A stretch of DNA of 64,000 nt from Hyphococcus flavus (GTDB lineage: Bacteria > Pseudomonadota > Alphaproteobacteria > Caulobacterales > Parvularculaceae). The DNA is taken from the NCBI RefSeq assembly GCF_028748065.1, contig NZ_CP118166.1, forward strand, positions 2,867,501 to 2,931,500, given 5' to 3'. Below, piece after piece: positions 62,637 through 64,000 of the stretch (positions are counted from its first letter, which is position 1; each line of letters starts with the position of its first letter). The notes under the pieces were generated by a model. That model searched no databases. It worked only from the letters and a program-made list of their open reading frames with translations, and was not told the origin of the DNA. The position numbers were made by a program, and so were the translations under genes.

Positions 62637-63605
62637 ATGGAAGGTCTTTGGGGCGCGCTGCCCATATTATTGATTTTGCTGTTCTTTATCATGCGCGGCA
62701 TCAGCGCGCGCCAGCAGCACACCGAACTTGTCAACAAGTTCTCCAAGATCCAGCGCAAACGCAAAAGCCGCATTATCGCGATTGTGCATCGTCAGGAGCC
62801 CATGGGCCTGCTTGGCATACCCATGTTGCGCTATATCGACTTGAATGATGCCGAAGATGTTCTCGATGCAATCAGGAAAACGCCATCGAACAAGCCGCTT
62901 GAGTTAATTTTGCACACGCCCGGTGGGTTGGTGCTTCCCGCCGTGCAGATAGCCCGTGCGATCAAGGCGCATCCCGGCAAGACGACTGTCTTCGTCCCGC
63001 ACTACGCGATGTCGGGGGGCACGCTGATCGCGCTTGCTGCTGATGAGATTGTTTTGAGCCAGCATGCGGTTTTGGGCCCGATCGATCCGCAAATCGGGGG
63101 CTTGCCCGCCGCATCCGTTGTTCGGGTCGCCAACGAGAAGCCTATACAAAGCACTGAAGACTATACGCTTGTGCTAGCCGATGTCGGCGCAATGGCTATT
63201 ACGCAGCTTCAAAAGATCGCTCGTGAGCTATTGACCGGAACGGTTTCGGAAAATGCAGCGATCGGCATCTCCGAACAGCTTTCGTCCGGTCGTTGGACCC
63301 ATGATTATCCTATTGCCTATGGCGAAGCCCGAGAGCTGGGCCTTAATGTTTCCAACGATATGCCGAAAGATCTGATGGAGATGATGGCGCTATTCCCGGA
63401 TTCCCTAAGACGCACAAAAAGCGTCAAGTATCTTGAAGAAGAGCCGCATGCAGCTACTGCCGAACATCGCGTGACGCTGACCGGCTATCAGCCGCAACCT
63501 GGCGCGAGAAGTTACAGCTATGGGCCCTGGAACCCGAAAGAGTTGAAAGCGCAAGCCTCAGACAAGACTGATCGCAAACCATTCTGGCGTCGAGGCGACA
63601 ACTGA
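62637..63605 (+). CDS. SDH-type ClpP/crotonase-fold membrane serine protease
   Basis: The 322-residue product has an N-terminal membrane segment (ALPILLILLFFIMRGI) and a ClpP-type core with LILHTPGGLVLPA and the Ser motif HYAMSGGTLIALAA. It fits the serine dehydrogenase proteinase family (PF01972), whose members lie in the membrane. Substrates are unknown. It is 90 bases after the ATP-grasp gene. Confidence 0.83.
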   Translation: MEGLWGALPILLILLFFIMRGISARQQHTELVNKFSKIQRKRKSRIIAIVHRQEPMGLLGIPMLRYIDLNDAEDVLDAIRKTPSNKPLELILHTPGGLVLPAVQIARAIKAHPGKTTVFVPHYAMSGGTLIALAADEIVLSQHAVLGPIDPQIGGLPAASVVRVANEKPIQSTEDYTLVLADVGAMAITQLQKIARELLTGTVSENAAIGISEQLSSGRWTHDYPIAYGEARELGLNVSNDMPKDLMEMMALFPDSLRRTKSVKYLEEEPHAATAEHRVTLTGYQPQPGARSYSYGPWNPKELKAQASDKTDRKPFWRRGDN

Positions 63606-63649
63606 TCCCATTCTCTTACTTAAAGTACTCAAACCTGTCAGGAAGTTTC

Positions 63650-64000
63650 ATGCTATTTCGTTTTTTCACCGCTCTTGCAACACCGTTGCTGCTGCTTGCT
63701 TGCGCCAGCGCTCCCCAAACAGAACGGCTGGCTTTTGCATCTTCCGCACATGATCTTCTTGGCCTTGACGACCTCTCGCGCGTTTCCATACTTCAGAAAT
63801 TTTCATTCAGGCAAGCAACTCTTGATGTTTCTGATACGCCGCTTAACGCGTCCACAGATACGAAACTGTCTCAACATGAAAGCATTGCCGGCAATCTCAG
63901 CGCGAGTGAAAAATCCTTTCGCAACATAGAAGGTAAAGAAGCCACAGCTTCGTACTTTGTCAGAACCCAAAACGCCCTGCCACCGGCGGGATGGAGCGAT
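63650..64000 (+). CDS. putative lipoprotein, cut by the window end
   Basis: The frame is open to the end of the window (117 codons). It begins with a lipoprotein signal (FFTALATPLLLLAC, Cys at residue 18) and is otherwise polar and Ser, Thr and Ala rich, with no recognised domain in the visible part. AGGAAG precedes the ATG. The gene continues past base 64000. Confidence 0.6.
   Translation, partial: MLFRFFTALATPLLLLACASAPQTERLAFASSAHDLLGLDDLSRVSILQKFSFRQATLDVSDTPLNASTDTKLSQHESIAGNLSASEKSFRNIEGKEATASYFVRTQNALPPAGWSD

Overview
The window is chromosomal DNA of an alphaproteobacterium. The evidence is the gene order (rpsK-rpoA-rplQ-degQ-rarA, proS-lolC-lolD, rpsB-tsf-pyrH-frr-uppS-cdsA-dxr-rseP-bamA-skp-lpxDA, dacA-tmk-holB), LpxI rather than LpxH in lipid A synthesis, an ATP12-type F1 chaperone, an alphaproteobacterial type of paired palindromic intergenic repeat, and an EcfG-like sigma factor with matching promoter sequences. 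It looks closest to the Parvularcula/Hyphomonas/Caulobacter side of the class, but that is an inference from gene content, not from any search. No rRNA operon, CRISPR array, prophage, transposase or insertion sequence was found.

Layout. 1-2.2 kb: end of the ribosomal protein/RNA polymerase alpha operon. 2.2-8.1 kb: periplasmic DegQ protease, then a translationally coupled run of rarA, a sterol-desaturase-family membrane enzyme, the fluoride channel crcB, an RluC-type pseudouridine synthase and an ATP12 chaperone. 8.1-12.7 kb: secreted EF-hand protein, extended SDR, an unexplained 580-bp gap, lipB, tRNA-Leu and small hypothetical genes. 12.7-16.1 kb: proS and LolCD. 16.1-20.8 kb: CFA synthase, photolyase and a divergent kdsD/kdsA pair for Kdo. 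20.9-36.2 kb: one long envelope block on the plus strand, covering translation (rpsB, tsf, frr), UMP kinase, undecaprenyl diphosphate, CDP-diacylglycerol, DXP reductoisomerase, the RseP site-2 protease, BamA, Skp and the lipid A genes lpxD-fabZ-lpxA-lpxI-lpxB.

36.2-49.4 kb: tRNA-Trp, a glycosidase-like lipoprotein, secE-nusG (not followed by rplK), a glycosyltransferase, an exported leucyl aminopeptidase, an AraC-type regulator and a minus-strand block of MBL hydrolase, TatD, holB, tmk, dacA and rlpA, then tRNA-Ser. 49.4-53.9 kb is the most interesting part. It is a cluster of very small membrane or stress genes (an acidic-tailed 58-residue protein, Dps, a DUF1328 protein, CsbD) around an EcfG-like ECF sigma factor. 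Four of these genes carry a GGAAC-N16/17-TGTT promoter, so the cluster looks like a compact general-stress regulon. No nepR or phyR gene was seen beside the sigma factor.

53.9-64 kb: an ALDH7-type aldehyde dehydrogenase, a VIT1/CCC1 transporter, an isopenicillin-N-synthase-like dioxygenase coupled to a GNAT acetyltransferase, a large metzincin-like lipoprotein, a MoxR ATPase without its usual VWA partner, an ATP-grasp ligase, an SDH-type ClpP-fold protein, and a lipoprotein cut by the window edge. Most starts were chosen by ribosome-binding site and by recognised N-termini. I could not run homology searches, so family names rest on visible motifs and remembered families.
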